NCBI GenBank assembly: GCA_013538805.1
Contig: JABXGR010000002.1
Span: 62,001 to 126,000, forward strand
Source of the DNA: Candidatus Nitrosocaldus schleperae
GTDB taxonomy: Archaea; Thermoproteota; Nitrososphaeria; Nitrososphaerales; Nitrosocaldaceae
DNA: 64,000 nt
Direction: 5' to 3'
The notes beneath the pieces were generated by a model. It was not told where the DNA came from. It saw nothing but the letters and a program-made list of their open reading frames with translations, and did not search any database. Shown here piece by piece: positions 47,384-56,776 of this stretch; position 1 is the first letter of the stretch, and the number at the start of each line of letters is the position of its first letter. The position numbers and the translations under genes are program-made.

Positions 47384-48331
47384 ATGAGCAAGACAAGTAA
47401 GATGGGGGATATGCGTACAGGCTATGGGGAGGCACTTGCAGAACTTGGTAGCATGAGGAAGGATGTTGTTGTAGTTGGTGCTGATACAACGCAATCACTC
47501 AAGACCTCGCTCTTCGGCTACAAGTTCCCTGAACGGTTCTTCAACATAGGCATTGCTGAATCTAATGCAGTATCCATAGCAGCGGGTCTAGCACTTGCAG
47601 GGAAGATAGCGTTTGTAAGCACTTATGCTGCATTCATACCTGGTAAGTGTGTTGATCAGATAAGGAATGCAATAGCATATCCAAACCTTAACGTTAAGAT
47701 AGTTGCATCCCATGCTGGCTTGAGCGTTGGACCAGATGGTGCATCCCATCAACAGGTTGAGGATATAGCAACTATGCGTGCTATACCAAACATGAAGGTT
47801 CTTGCTCCTGCTGATGAGTACTCAACGAGGAGGCTTGTATTTGCTATTGCAGAGAGTAGTGGTCCATGCTATATGAGGTTAGCAAGACCAAAGTCCCCAG
47901 TTGTTTATGATGATGCTAGGTTTGCTATAGGCTCAAGTAACATACTTAGAGATGGGAGTGATGTAGCAATAGTTGCATGTGGCTTGATGGTTGCTGAGGC
48001 GTTAGATGCTGCAGATATCCTTGCTCAGGAGGGTATATCATGTAGGGTTATAGACATGTACTCCATAAAGCCAATAGACTCTGATGCCATAGTTAAGGCA
48101 GCAAGGGATACTGGAGCAATAGTTACTGCTGAGGAGCATAACATCCTGGGAGGCTTAGGCTCTGCAGTTGCAGAGGTTGTATGCGAGCATGCCCCATGTA
48201 TTATGAAGAGGGTAGGTGTTAAAGATACATTTGGCGAGTCTGGGGAGCATGATGAGTTGCTAGCAAAGTATGGGCTTAAGGCAAGGGATATAGCAAGTGC
48301 TGCTAGAGAAGTTGTAAGATTGAAGAGATAG
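47384..48331 (+). CDS. tktB: Transketolase, C-terminal subunit
   Basis: Pyrimidine-binding and C-terminal domains of the split transketolase. Motifs: MRTGYGEALAELG, FNIGIAESNAVSIAAGLALAG, ASHAGLSVGPDGASHQQVEDIA (substrate region) and CRVIDMYSIKPIDSDAIV. TTG at 47372 is in frame but ATG at 47384 fits better, 20 nt after the rpe stop. Confidence 0.94.
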   Translation: MSKTSKMGDMRTGYGEALAELGSMRKDVVVVGADTTQSLKTSLFGYKFPERFFNIGIAESNAVSIAAGLALAGKIAFVSTYAAFIPGKCVDQIRNAIAYPNLNVKIVASHAGLSVGPDGASHQQVEDIATMRAIPNMKVLAPADEYSTRRLVFAIAESSGPCYMRLARPKSPVVYDDARFAIGSSNILRDGSDVAIVACGLMVAEALDAADILAQEGISCRVIDMYSIKPIDSDAIVKAARDTGAIVTAEEHNILGGLGSAVAEVVCEHAPCIMKRVGVKDTFGESGEHDELLAKYGLKARDIASAAREVVRLKR

Positions 48332-48371
48332 ATGGTCAATGAATAAATAGGTTCTAGATTAATACATAGCC

Positions 48372-49055
48372 ATGGTTCAGATCTTCCTTGATACTGCAAA
48401 TCTGGATGCTATAAGGAAGTACAACGATATGGGTATACTGGATGGTGTAACTACTAACCCTACACTGCTAGCAAAGGAGAATAGCGACCCAATAGAGATA
48501 ATGAAGGAGATCATCAGGATAGTCAAGGGTCCAGTTAGCCTTGAGGTTGTAAGTACTGATCTTGATGGGATGCTTGAGGAGGCTCATAGGCTAGCAAGGT
48601 TTGGTACAAATGCTGTCATAAAGATACCCATGACACCAGATGGTCTAAAGGCAATAAAGAGGTTATCAAGTGAAGGGATAAAGACAAACTGCACGCTAGT
48701 CTTCTCTCCAAACCAAGCAATACTTGCAGCAAAGGCTGGAGCAACTTATGTTAGCCCATTCATAGGGAGGCTGGATGATGCTGGTCATGATGGGATGCAG
48801 GTTATAAGGGATGTAGTGCAGATATTCAGGAACTACAACTTTAGCACCAAGGTTCTTGTTGCTAGTGTAAGGCACCCAGTCCATGTTGTAGAGGCAGCAA
48901 AGATTGGGGCAGATGTTATTACCATGCCACCAGAGGTGTTGGAGAAGATGATAAAGCATCCATTAACTGATAAGGGCTTGAGTACATTCCTTGCAGATTG
49001 GGAGAAGGTCAAGAGGATGAACCCTAACATAGACCTTAGCCTTGTACAACCATGA
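48372..49055 (+). CDS. tal: Transaldolase (short, fructose-6-phosphate aldolase-like type)
   Basis: Transfers a three-carbon unit in the non-oxidative pentose phosphate pathway. The 227-residue barrel shows [27 protein letters not shown], the Schiff-base Lys in [40 protein letters not shown] and [12 protein letters not shown]. This is the subfamily of about 220 residues. It is the last gene of the cluster. Confidence 0.93.
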   Translation: MVQIFLDTANLDAIRKYNDMGILDGVTTNPTLLAKENSDPIEIMKEIIRIVKGPVSLEVVSTDLDGMLEEAHRLARFGTNAVIKIPMTPDGLKAIKRLSSEGIKTNCTLVFSPNQAILAAKAGATYVSPFIGRLDDAGHDGMQVIRDVVQIFRNYNFSTKVLVASVRHPVHVVEAAKIGADVITMPPEVLEKMIKHPLTDKGLSTFLADWEKVKRMNPNIDLSLVQP

Positions 49056-49112
49056 TATAGAGAGATGTAAGAGGATGTAATAGTAGACTATAATAATAAT
49101 TATTATTGCTTA

Positions 49113-50522
49113 TTATCTGCTAGATGCCCTAACAACCTGCCTCTTATTACGTATGTAATCTGTTATAAGCACTCTTCCAAGGTCTGATGGGTTTATGTAG
49201 TACGATCTGCCCTTAACAATCCTCTCCATATCATTAACGAACTTGAGAAGTACATCCTCCTCACTCACCATAAGCGTATCAACATCTATGCCAAGCCTCT
49301 TGCACCTCTTAGCCTCAAGTATGGTCTTTGCAGCAACGTATGGATCAACCTGCCTATACCTGTAGCAGAGGTATACAAGTGAGCCACTTGTAGTATCTAC
49401 CCTTATCCCTTGCTCATCCTTAAGTGCATCAAGCATGATCTTATCTGGCTTGTAGAAGTGTGAGTATGGTCTAGCATTAAGTATCCTCTCCTTCTCAGCA
49501 TCGCTATCAACGAAGCATGCACTTGGCTGACCATCAGTTATAAGCACTATCCTCTTATTTGTAGCATCCTCCTTGTTGAGTATCTTCACTGCAAGCCTGA
49601 ATGCTGCTTGATAGTTTGTGTAGTGCAGAAAGTCATGCCCTGGCTCAAATGTCTTTAGATATGGTATATCTTGGGGCATTATCCTGGTTGCTAGTGCACC
49701 AAAGCCTAGCAGGTGTATGCTATCTGATTGGAAGAACTTCCTGTTAAGGATGTAGAGGCACCAGAGCGCCTTCTTTGCAGCCTCTATCCTGCTAACCTCA
49801 TCGTTGAGCGAGGAGTAGCGCATGGTAGAACTCAGGTCTATGCAGTATACTACTGCCATCTTAACCTCATTGAGCAACTCATACTGCTCAAGATCCTCCA
49901 CCTTGAACTCTATTGGTAGTTCAACACTCCCCTTCTCCATCATTATCCTCTCAACAGCATTGAGCATGCTCTTAGGCACATTGAGATACTTGAGATCATC
50001 GCCCTGCTCATACCTCTTACTACTCTCAAGCATAGTTGTACCATAACCACTCTTGCTAGTCTCATGCATTCCTAGAGTGTTGCTTTTGAATGCCTTTAGC
50101 ACATCCTTGAGCATGAGCATCCCTATACTCATGAACCCCTTGCCTGTAAGCATCCTCCTGCTTCCTCTGTTTATATAACCCTCCTCTTCAAGGTATGCAA
50201 GTAGGGTCTTACTGCTTATACTACTCATATCATCATCCTTGCCCTTACCATCAGGACTCATCTTACTACTACTAACATTGCCCATCCTTGCCATCTCCTC
50301 AACTATCATCTTCTCCAAGATCTTCTTCAACTCATCTATACTTGTACCATCGCTATTCTTGAGTATCTCATTCCCTATAGCAAGTAGTATCCTATTCATC
50401 AACTCTCTAGGGATGCCTTGTGTGTTGTTGCTGTTGCTGCTGTTGCTGTTGTTACTACTGCTATTGCTACTACCCTTACTCTCATAGTACTCATAAGCCT
50501 TGGCATCGTTAGGTTGCCACAT
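49113..50522 (-). CDS. VWA-domain protein, partner of the MoxR ATPase
   Basis: A 469-residue soluble protein. A Ser/Asn-rich stretch near residues 15-35, encoded by AGY/AAC triplets, is followed by a helical region (35-200). The von Willebrand A domain (about 225-440) has the metal-ion-dependent adhesion site as CIDLSSTM (DxSxT instead of DxSxS), a Thr in the middle region and LITDGQPS. The gene overlaps its upstream partner by 14 nt. In related MoxR/VWA pairs the VWA protein serves as substrate adaptor for the AAA+ motor, often for metal insertion or complex assembly. Confidence 0.82.
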   Translation of the reverse strand: MWQPNDAKAYEYYESKGSSNSSSNNSNSSNSNNTQGIPRELMNRILLAIGNEILKNSDGTSIDELKKILEKMIVEEMARMGNVSSSKMSPDGKGKDDDMSSISSKTLLAYLEEEGYINRGSRRMLTGKGFMSIGMLMLKDVLKAFKSNTLGMHETSKSGYGTTMLESSKRYEQGDDLKYLNVPKSMLNAVERIMMEKGSVELPIEFKVEDLEQYELLNEVKMAVVYCIDLSSTMRYSSLNDEVSRIEAAKKALWCLYILNRKFFQSDSIHLLGFGALATRIMPQDIPYLKTFEPGHDFLHYTNYQAAFRLAVKILNKEDATNKRIVLITDGQPSACFVDSDAEKERILNARPYSHFYKPDKIMLDALKDEQGIRVDTTSGSLVYLCYRYRQVDPYVAAKTILEAKRCKRLGIDVDTLMVSEEDVLLKFVNDMERIVKGRSYYINPSDLGRVLITDYIRNKRQVVRASSR

Positions 50523-52218
50523 AAACCCCCTTCTCCCTCCTCTCTAGAACTGGAGGTCTTATATGCCTCAAACCTTCAAGAACAAGTTCGAATATAGATG
50601 CTCTGACCTCACCAACACTATCACTACCTCCCTCGCCAATCTCTAGCAGTCTTGTATCTATACCATGTATCCTCAAGTACTCCATGAACTCCAGATGCTC
50701 CCTTTCAACCTTGAGCATGACATTATCTATTAGTGTTGGCAGCGTTCTGAACCTTGATAGTTGCATGCTATACGCCTCACCATCATGATCATTCATGCCC
50801 TCCCTTTTACTGCTATTGCTACTACTACTGCTATACCCATCACCCCATAGAGTTGTCTGTGCAACAGTGATAGATCTACCCTTGAACTCCTCCCTTATGC
50901 TTGCCAACTGCTCCTGTGTTACATCCATTATATACTCTATCGATGTCTGTTTCAGGCTCTCCTCCATTATCTGCTGGAGCACCCTCCTCCTATTCTCACT
51001 ACTATCCTCCAACTCAGATAGTTCGAACTTTGCTGCTGGTACTATAGCATGTATATCAGATGGTCTTGGTACTGCTGCAACCCCATCGTTATAGAGTGTT
51101 CTAACCCTCATTGCTTCACTTATGAGGAGTTCAAGAGCATGTATGCTCATCCTAACGCTTACACCCTTCTCCTTGTTTACATCTGGATGCTCCCTTGCAA
51201 GATGTGTTATCCTAGCAATAATCTTAAGCATGAATATTGGTAGTACAACACTGCTATAGGAGTTGTAAACCTTTGCTTCTTGCACCATTATAGCCATCTC
51301 ATCCCTTATATTGTATGGATAATGTGTAACTATGTGACTCTCAAACCTATCAACCAATGGCTCTATTATCTTGCTTGCATGTGTATAATCTACAGGGTTT
51401 GCAGTTGCTATAACCCTAACGTATGGCTTGAAGATTACAGGATAGGAGCCTGTTGTGAACTTGCCCTCTTGCAGTACGCTTAGAAGCACTACTTGCTTCC
51501 TTGGGTCTAGAACTGGTAACTCATCTATGCAGAGTATACCATGCCTTGCTTGAAGCAACTGTCCTGGAGAGTACGATGCTATGCTGTATAGTGTAGCGCC
51601 CTTTGCTATCTTTGCTGCATCTATCTGTCCTACAAGATCCTTTATAGATATGTCTGGGGTAGCAAGAACATACCTATACCTTGACATACCATCTATCCAC
51701 TCTATCCTTGTGTTAAGCCCATCATCCCTTATCCTGTACTCGCACTCATTGCATATATGGAACTCAAGAGTTGTATGCTCTGGCTCATAACCTGCAAGAA
51801 GTCTTGCAAGTTCATCAGCAGGGAGAAGGGTTGGTATATCATGTATTACGCACCCTTTAACTGCTGGTATTGGGGAGAGTAGGTTCCTTGCTATAGTCTC
51901 AGCAAGCTTGGTCTTTGCCTGCCCTATCTTACCTATGTAGAGTATATCATGCCCAGCAAGTATTGCTCTATCGGTTGCTGCTATAACATCATCATACCCT
52001 ATTATCCCTGGATAAGGATTCTTCATGCTCCTCCTCTTCTCTATAAGGTTCCTCCTCATCTGCTCATCTACACTTACATACTTGTAGTTAACCTCAAGGA
52101 GTTGTCCAAGGGTCTCTATCCTCTTGTAATCTTCAGGAACTCCAGGCATAACCTCAACGTAACTTGGCTTGGAGGAGTAACTTTTATACACCAACTCCCT
52201 TATCCTTTCTGAATCCAT
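50509..52218 (-). CDS. MoxR/Mg-chelatase-type AAA+ ATPase
   Basis: A 569-residue ATPase. Walker A is GKIGQAKT, Walker B GILCIDELPVLD, sensor 1 in VRVIATANPVDYTH, and an arginine-finger region follows DRFESH. An insertion with two C-x-x-C-like Cys (CNECEYR) lies near 185. The C-terminal 200 residues include a lid domain and a Ser-rich linker (SSSSNSSK). It pairs with the VWA gene downstream. This layout resembles BchI/ChlI-ChlD or CoxD-CoxE, but no chelatase H subunit is nearby. The client is unknown. Confidence 0.85.
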   Translation of the reverse strand: MDSERIRELVYKSYSSKPSYVEVMPGVPEDYKRIETLGQLLEVNYKYVSVDEQMRRNLIEKRRSMKNPYPGIIGYDDVIAATDRAILAGHDILYIGKIGQAKTKLAETIARNLLSPIPAVKGCVIHDIPTLLPADELARLLAGYEPEHTTLEFHICNECEYRIRDDGLNTRIEWIDGMSRYRYVLATPDISIKDLVGQIDAAKIAKGATLYSIASYSPGQLLQARHGILCIDELPVLDPRKQVVLLSVLQEGKFTTGSYPVIFKPYVRVIATANPVDYTHASKIIEPLVDRFESHIVTHYPYNIRDEMAIMVQEAKVYNSYSSVVLPIFMLKIIARITHLAREHPDVNKEKGVSVRMSIHALELLISEAMRVRTLYNDGVAAVPRPSDIHAIVPAAKFELSELEDSSENRRRVLQQIMEESLKQTSIEYIMDVTQEQLASIREEFKGRSITVAQTTLWGDGYSSSSSNSSKREGMNDHDGEAYSMQLSRFRTLPTLIDNVMLKVEREHLEFMEYLRIHGIDTRLLEIGEGGSDSVGEVRASIFELVLEGLRHIRPPVLERREKGVYVAT

Positions 52219-52310
52219 GCAGGTATGAGAGGTATAGTACTAAATTTAAAGGTTCTTGATCAGCATCGCTCTTGCAGATTATGCCTAGCCAGCATAGTTT
52301 TTATTTAGGT

Positions 52311-52326
52311 ATGCTAGATCTAGCAT
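52311..52326. promoter_or_regulatory. Perfect 16-bp palindrome at the predicted uS13 transcription start
   Basis: ATGCTAGATCTAGCAT is its own reverse complement. It ends 9 nt before the uS13 ATG (52336). A TATA-like GTTTTTATTTA at about 52288-52298 places the transcription start inside it. It could be an operator or a 5' hairpin used for r-protein autoregulation. Confidence 0.5.
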
Positions 52327-52335
52327 GCAGATAGT

Positions 52336-52830
52336 ATGAGTGCTCAGGAGTTCAAGCATATAGTTAGGGTTGCTGGAAAGGATGTGGATGGGCGCAAGAA
52401 GATAGTTGCTGCCCTAGCAGAACTGAAGGGTGTAGGATACAACTTCGCCTACTCCCTGCTTACATCTCTTGCTATAGATCCAAATATGAGGATAGGGTTT
52501 GCATCAGACTCCCATCTAGCAGCGATAGAGAATGGCTTGAAGGATCCTATAAGTATAGGCTTCCCCAGATGGTACCTTAACAGGCAGAAGGATATAGATA
52601 CTGGTAAGGATATACATCTACTTGGTTCTGATCTTGAGTTTATGGTTAAGAGTGATATAGAGAGGGAGAAGGGTGTGATGAGTTGGAGAGGGTACAGGCA
52701 TATGTATGGCTTGAAGGTTAGGGGTCAGAGGACCAGAACTACTGGTAGGAAAGGAGGCACGGTTGGTGTTAGGAAGGGAGGCAAGGCTGCAGCAGCACAG
52801 CAGCAACAACAGCAACAGCAGCAGAAGTGA
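52336..52830 (+). CDS. rps13: Ribosomal protein uS13 with a poly-Gln C-terminus
   Basis: Small-subunit head protein of 164 residues. Family phrases: FKHIVRVAGKDVDGRKKIVAAL near the start, GVGYNFAYSLLTSL, PRWYLNRQKDIDTGKD and WRGYRHMYGLKVRGQRTRTTGRKGGTVGV. The last residues are AAAA followed by nine Gln and Lys, beyond the normal family end and of low complexity. uS4 follows 66 nt downstream. Confidence 0.95.
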   Translation: MSAQEFKHIVRVAGKDVDGRKKIVAALAELKGVGYNFAYSLLTSLAIDPNMRIGFASDSHLAAIENGLKDPISIGFPRWYLNRQKDIDTGKDIHLLGSDLEFMVKSDIEREKGVMSWRGYRHMYGLKVRGQRTRTTGRKGGTVGVRKGGKAAAAQQQQQQQQQK

Positions 52831-52896
52831 TGTGATGTTGTATGTTATGTTGATGATGGTGATTAGATTATAGGAGGGAATGAGTAGGGTGAGAGT

Positions 52897-53364
52897 ATGG
52901 GCGATGTGAAGAAACCAAGGAAGACATACCATAGACCTAAGAGACACTGGGACTCTTCTCTTCTAATGCAGGAACTAGAGATAGTTGGTAACTATGGGCT
53001 GAGGAACAAGCGTGAGTTATGGAAGGCACAATCAGAACTATCAAGGATAAGGAAGAGGGCAAGGGATCTTCTAGCACTCCCAGTTGAGGTTAGGAGCAAG
53101 AGAGAGGTAGAACTGCTCAGATCACTGAACAGGCTGGGTTTGGTAGGAGAGAATGCTACCCTTGATGATGTACTTAACCTCAAGGTTCATGATCTGCTTG
53201 AACGTAGGCTCCAGACCATAGTCTTCAAGAAGGGTCTTGCAAAGACACCATTGCATGCAAGGCAGATGATAGTGCATAGGCATGTGATGGTAGGAGATAG
53301 ATGTGTTGATAGACCTGGATACTGGGTGCATAGAGGAGAAGAGGATAAGATATCCCTAGCCTAA
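52897..53364 (+). CDS. rps4: Ribosomal protein uS4
   Basis: Primary binder of 16S rRNA, 155 residues, shorter than many archaeal homologues. Signatures: KPRKTYHRPKRHWDSSLL, GLRNKRELWKAQSELSRIRKRARDLLAL, and the S4 RNA-binding domain ERRLQTIVFKKGLAKTPLHARQMIVHRHVMVGDRCVDRPGYWV. The usual archaeal order S13-S4-S11-rpoD is broken after uS4. Confidence 0.95.
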   Translation: MGDVKKPRKTYHRPKRHWDSSLLMQELEIVGNYGLRNKRELWKAQSELSRIRKRARDLLALPVEVRSKREVELLRSLNRLGLVGENATLDDVLNLKVHDLLERRLQTIVFKKGLAKTPLHARQMIVHRHVMVGDRCVDRPGYWVHRGEEDKISLA

Positions 53365-53486
53365 TAGTATTCTGCATTTATTCAGGTGAGTGTTGTTACT
53401 GCTATTGTCTACTCTACTCAACACAACACTACATCATAGTTGATCTAACCAATTAATTATCATACCATAATACGCTCAATCGTAGT

Positions 53487-53810
53487 ATGAGCATAGATCT
53501 CATACTTGCCAAAGTAGTCAATGATGCAAGGAGTGGTTTAGTGCCAGAGGCTCTAGCATTCTGGTACTCCATAATAGTTGAGAGAACAAGGGGATTATGC
53601 CCAGAGGAGTTGAGGGATAAGATAAGGGTTGAGCAGGATGAGATACTACCCATGAAGTTCAGACTAAACATATCAAAGCGTGTAGTACCATTGCTTCTCA
53701 AGGTGATAGAGGATACATTGCAGCAGATGCCCTACTCATCAAGGCTTTACTTTGAGACTGTGTATAATATAATTGCTGAGGAGTATAGGAAGGCAGGTGG
53801 CATACTATAA
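53487..53810 (+). CDS. Conserved-looking small protein, unknown
   Basis: A 107-residue soluble, mostly helical protein (LILAKVVNDARSGLVPEALAFWYSIIVERTRGL ... LLLKVIEDTLQQMPYSSRLYFETVYNIIAEEYRKAGG). No cysteines form a recognisable site, and no signal or membrane segment is present. The codon use and compact length suggest a real gene. Family not recognised. Confidence 0.6.
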   Translation: MSIDLILAKVVNDARSGLVPEALAFWYSIIVERTRGLCPEELRDKIRVEQDEILPMKFRLNISKRVVPLLLKVIEDTLQQMPYSSRLYFETVYNIIAEEYRKAGGIL

Positions 53811-54279
53811 TTATAATTATGGAATGGTGCCTTTACTATGATGTTCTGTCTCGTAGCACTACTCTTTGGGGAGATTAAATTTTCTCATTAAAATAGCATC
53901 ATTAATATAGTTAGTTATCGTAATATTGGGCAAGCATTTATATTTATTTCAAGGCATATATTATTGCTACTAATTTCGTGCATATTTGAACCTAAATTGA
54001 TCTCATTAGAAGAGGTTGATGGATGGTATCTTACCCATTGAGGCTCCATATTTCCACTCATTCATGAATGTTAGGGCTAGGTAGTGCTACATGTTAGAAC
54101 ATGGATCCTCATCATACCATAAGTTGATACTCTGCTATTGTTAGATGAGTGAATGAGTGAATCAATATGTGGAGTGGAACTGAATTCTAGAATAGAACAT
54201 CCTTAATGAATGTACGTACCATACAAATGATCATGTAACGCTTATTCAATAGATGGAACGTTTTGCTATAATCTGTGTA
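53811..54279. other. 469-nt intergenic region with no recognised gene
   Basis: AT-rich sequence between two convergent genes. I see no tRNA cloverleaf, no supported reading frame and only short repeats such as GAGTGAATGAGTGAATC at about 54148. Confidence 0.45.
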
Positions 54280-55419
54280 TCATATGCCTTTAATTGGCAT
54301 CTCTATAGCATGTTCATATTCAACCTCAATTGCATGGAGTATATCATCAGCATCTAGCCTGAATCTATTCCTTGCCAATGCTGCAATGCATGCCCCTCCA
54401 GCACCAACACCCTCCTTCACAAAGCCCTCAGCATATGCTCTAAGTCCGTTCTTGCTAGATGATGCAAGCATTGGATCTGTATAAAGTAATGGCACATGTG
54501 TATCAGAACCAGCATTGCTAACAAGATACTTGATATCTGCACTCTTATCATCAACTATGTAGGATGTTGTTGCTATAGCTATGTTATCCAACCTATTGCA
54601 TAGAGCATTGATCACTGCTAGGACTGCTGCCATCTGCGTTCCTCCAGCAAGCATAACGTTAGCATGATCCATAGCCCCTATTGCTAGACCAGCAGCACAT
54701 GGCATCATTGGATCACCAAGCATTGCTATTGCATCTAGAGGTTTATCCTTGAGGGAACCAAACTCAACCTTAGCATTCCTCATCCCCTCCTCAACAACCC
54801 TCAACTTCAGTGTATGAGGGTTGCTAGGCATGCTACTACTAACCTTGAACCTAGCATCTATGCCCATTGCAAGCATAACAGCAAGTGCTGTTGTTGTGCC
54901 AGCAGGTATGCTCTCACCTATGACAAGGCAATCAGTGCTCCTTGCAAGAATCCTTCCCAACTCGATGCTATGCCTGTATATGTATTCAACCTCTTCCCTG
55001 CTCATAGCATATCCATTGATTATGCTCCTGCCATGATTAGTAGCCATGGTGTAGTGAGGCACCATTGGCTTAACTATGCTGCCAGAGTCTACTATGCTCA
55101 ATGGTATGCTAGCAAGCTTGAGCATTGCCCTTGTTATTACTGCTGGTGTTGGTTTGCCATCTGGTGTTGCTGGCACAGAGTCTATGCATCTGCATCTACC
55201 CAGGTAGAGGAACTCAGCATCTGCTGGGGGTGTGAACCTTACCAGATCTTTGTTTGCTCCTGCAACTGTTATCCCATCTACCTCTGCAGTCTCTGTATAG
55301 GATATTACTAGCACAAACCTGAAGTCCTTGCCTGCTATGGAGTTGAGGAACCTAATCCCTTCATCCTTGTTCAGTGCTATCCCTATACTCTTGCTATTAA
55401 GTTCATTCATCCTAACCAC
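54280..55419 (-). CDS. cobT: Nicotinate-nucleotide--dimethylbenzimidazole phosphoribosyltransferase-like protein (archaeal CobT family)
   Basis: A 379-residue protein of the archaeal CobT-like family, which activates the lower-ligand base for cobalamin assembly. It contains GANKDLVRFTPPADAEFL, VPATPDGKPTPAVITRAML, VIGESIPAGTTTALAVMLAMG (ribose-phosphate-binding region), AIMLGDPMMPCAAGLA-like and MLAGGTQMAAVLAV. The start overlaps the upstream hydrolase stop by 8 nt. No other cobalamin gene is in the window. Confidence 0.8.
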   Translation of the reverse strand: MVRMNELNSKSIGIALNKDEGIRFLNSIAGKDFRFVLVISYTETAEVDGITVAGANKDLVRFTPPADAEFLYLGRCRCIDSVPATPDGKPTPAVITRAMLKLASIPLSIVDSGSIVKPMVPHYTMATNHGRSIINGYAMSREEVEYIYRHSIELGRILARSTDCLVIGESIPAGTTTALAVMLAMGIDARFKVSSSMPSNPHTLKLRVVEEGMRNAKVEFGSLKDKPLDAIAMLGDPMMPCAAGLAIGAMDHANVMLAGGTQMAAVLAVINALCNRLDNIAIATTSYIVDDKSADIKYLVSNAGSDTHVPLLYTDPMLASSSKNGLRAYAEGFVKEGVGAGGACIAALARNRFRLDADDILHAIEVEYEHAIEMPIKGI

Positions 55420-56035
55420 CTACAAGCATCATGAACTCATCCCTGCTCTTAGCCATCAATGCTGCATTGCTCCTCTTCTCCTTGCCTATGGTTGAGCATC
55501 TCTCATAGCCATAGTCATGCCCAGGGTATACCTCTATGCTCTCATCTAGGCTAGCAATCCTCCTCAAACTATCATAGAGTTCATTTGGATCTCCTCCAGG
55601 AAGATCTACCCTACCACATGAGCCAACGAATAGCGTATCCCCTGTAAACAACTTGTTTTCAACAAGTAAACATATGCTATCCTTTGAGTGCCCTGGTGTG
55701 TAGATAACCCTTATTCTAAGGTTACCTAATGCTATAACATCATTATCATCAACAGAGACATCCTTATCTAGTGGAGAGTTCTTATGCATTACTATCTTTG
55801 CACCTGTTAGAGCCTTCAACTGCTCATTCCCAAGCACGTGATCGAAGTGTGTATGTGTATTTATTATATACTCTAACCTCATGCTATTACGCTTAATCTC
55901 ATCCATTACAACCTCTAGATCCCATGATGGATCTATAACCGCTGCAACCCTGCTTGACTCATCCCCTATTATGTATGTGAAGTTTGCCATCCTCCCTACC
56001 CTTATCTGCCTCATCATCATATCACTCACCATCAA
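55412..56035 (-). CDS. Metallo-beta-lactamase-fold hydrolase (glyoxalase II / persulfide dioxygenase-like)
   Basis: A 207-residue soluble protein. The metal-site series is complete: NTHTHFDHVLG, a His in TPGHSKDSICL, an Asp in LFTGDTLFVGSCGRVDLPGGD and a His in VYPGHDYG. The GRVDLPGGDPNELYDSL segment is typical of the ETHE1/glyoxalase II branch. The natural thioester or persulfide substrate is not clear. It lies in one run with cobT and, after 25 nt, the epimerase gene. Confidence 0.86.
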   Translation of the reverse strand: MMVSDMMMRQIRVGRMANFTYIIGDESSRVAAVIDPSWDLEVVMDEIKRNSMRLEYIINTHTHFDHVLGNEQLKALTGAKIVMHKNSPLDKDVSVDDNDVIALGNLRIRVIYTPGHSKDSICLLVENKLFTGDTLFVGSCGRVDLPGGDPNELYDSLRRIASLDESIEVYPGHDYGYERCSTIGKEKRSNAALMAKSRDEFMMLVGG

Positions 56036-56060
56036 TCAATAGATCAATCAATACTCTTAC

Positions 56061-56735
56061 TTATGCTTCAGCCTCTGGCGGTATGCCTATTGGCCATACC
56101 ACTATCTTGCCACATACATCGCTACCTTCAAGTAAGCCTCTCTTTACCCTATGAAATGTGATTGTAACATCTGCTCTAACACACTTCTCATACCTTCCAG
56201 TATCTGGATCTAAGCCTGATGGTACATCAACCGCAACCTTGTATGCCCTGCTTGCATTTATCGCATCTATTATGCTTGAATGAGGCTCCCTTATGCTGCC
56301 CTTTATGCCAGTACCAAATATGCCATCAACTATGATATCAGCATCCATGATCATGCTCCTTATGCTATTGGTTGAATGCTCATCAAACTCTACAAGCCTT
56401 ATGCTCCTGCTCATCCTCTCCAATATACTCCAGTTAGTCCTTGCCTCCTCAGTCCTTATATCCTTGCTTCTACCTATTAATAGAACTGTAACATCTGCAC
56501 TATAATAGGTTAGGTGCCTTGCTGCAACCATAGCATCCCCTCCATTGTTACCTAACCCTGCTATGACTAGCACCTTCTTCCCCTTAAGATCACTGCCATT
56601 GAACTTACTTGCTATATAATTGGCAATACCTGCTCCTGCATTCTCCATCATGAGTAGTCTTACTACACCCATCGCATGAGCCCTCTCCTCTATCCCCATC
56701 ATCTCCTGAGTCGTTATAGCATCCATACCAATCAT
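56061..56735 (-). CDS. nnrE: NAD(P)H-hydrate epimerase (YjeF N-terminal domain only)
   Basis: Repairs damaged nicotinamide cofactors by epimerising R- to S-NAD(P)HX. A 224-residue Rossmann-like protein: MMENAGAGIA, VLVIAGLGNNGGDAMVAARHL, DIIVDGIFGTGIKG and VAVDVPSGLDPDTGRY. The dehydratase domain found in many fused archaeal homologues is absent. It diverges from the translin gene, so a promoter region of about 40 nt is shared. Confidence 0.9.
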   Translation of the reverse strand: MIGMDAITTQEMMGIEERAHAMGVVRLLMMENAGAGIANYIASKFNGSDLKGKKVLVIAGLGNNGGDAMVAARHLTYYSADVTVLLIGRSKDIRTEEARTNWSILERMSRSIRLVEFDEHSTNSIRSMIMDADIIVDGIFGTGIKGSIREPHSSIIDAINASRAYKVAVDVPSGLDPDTGRYEKCVRADVTITFHRVKRGLLEGSDVCGKIVVWPIGIPPEAEA

Positions 56736-56776
56736 TCATGGATGTATTTATTTATAGTAATATGTTGACTACTTGC

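Noticed and set aside
54140-54180. GAGTGAATGAGTGAATC short repeats as part of a regulatory array
   Set aside because: Only two imperfect units, in a convergent intergenic region with no promoter to control.
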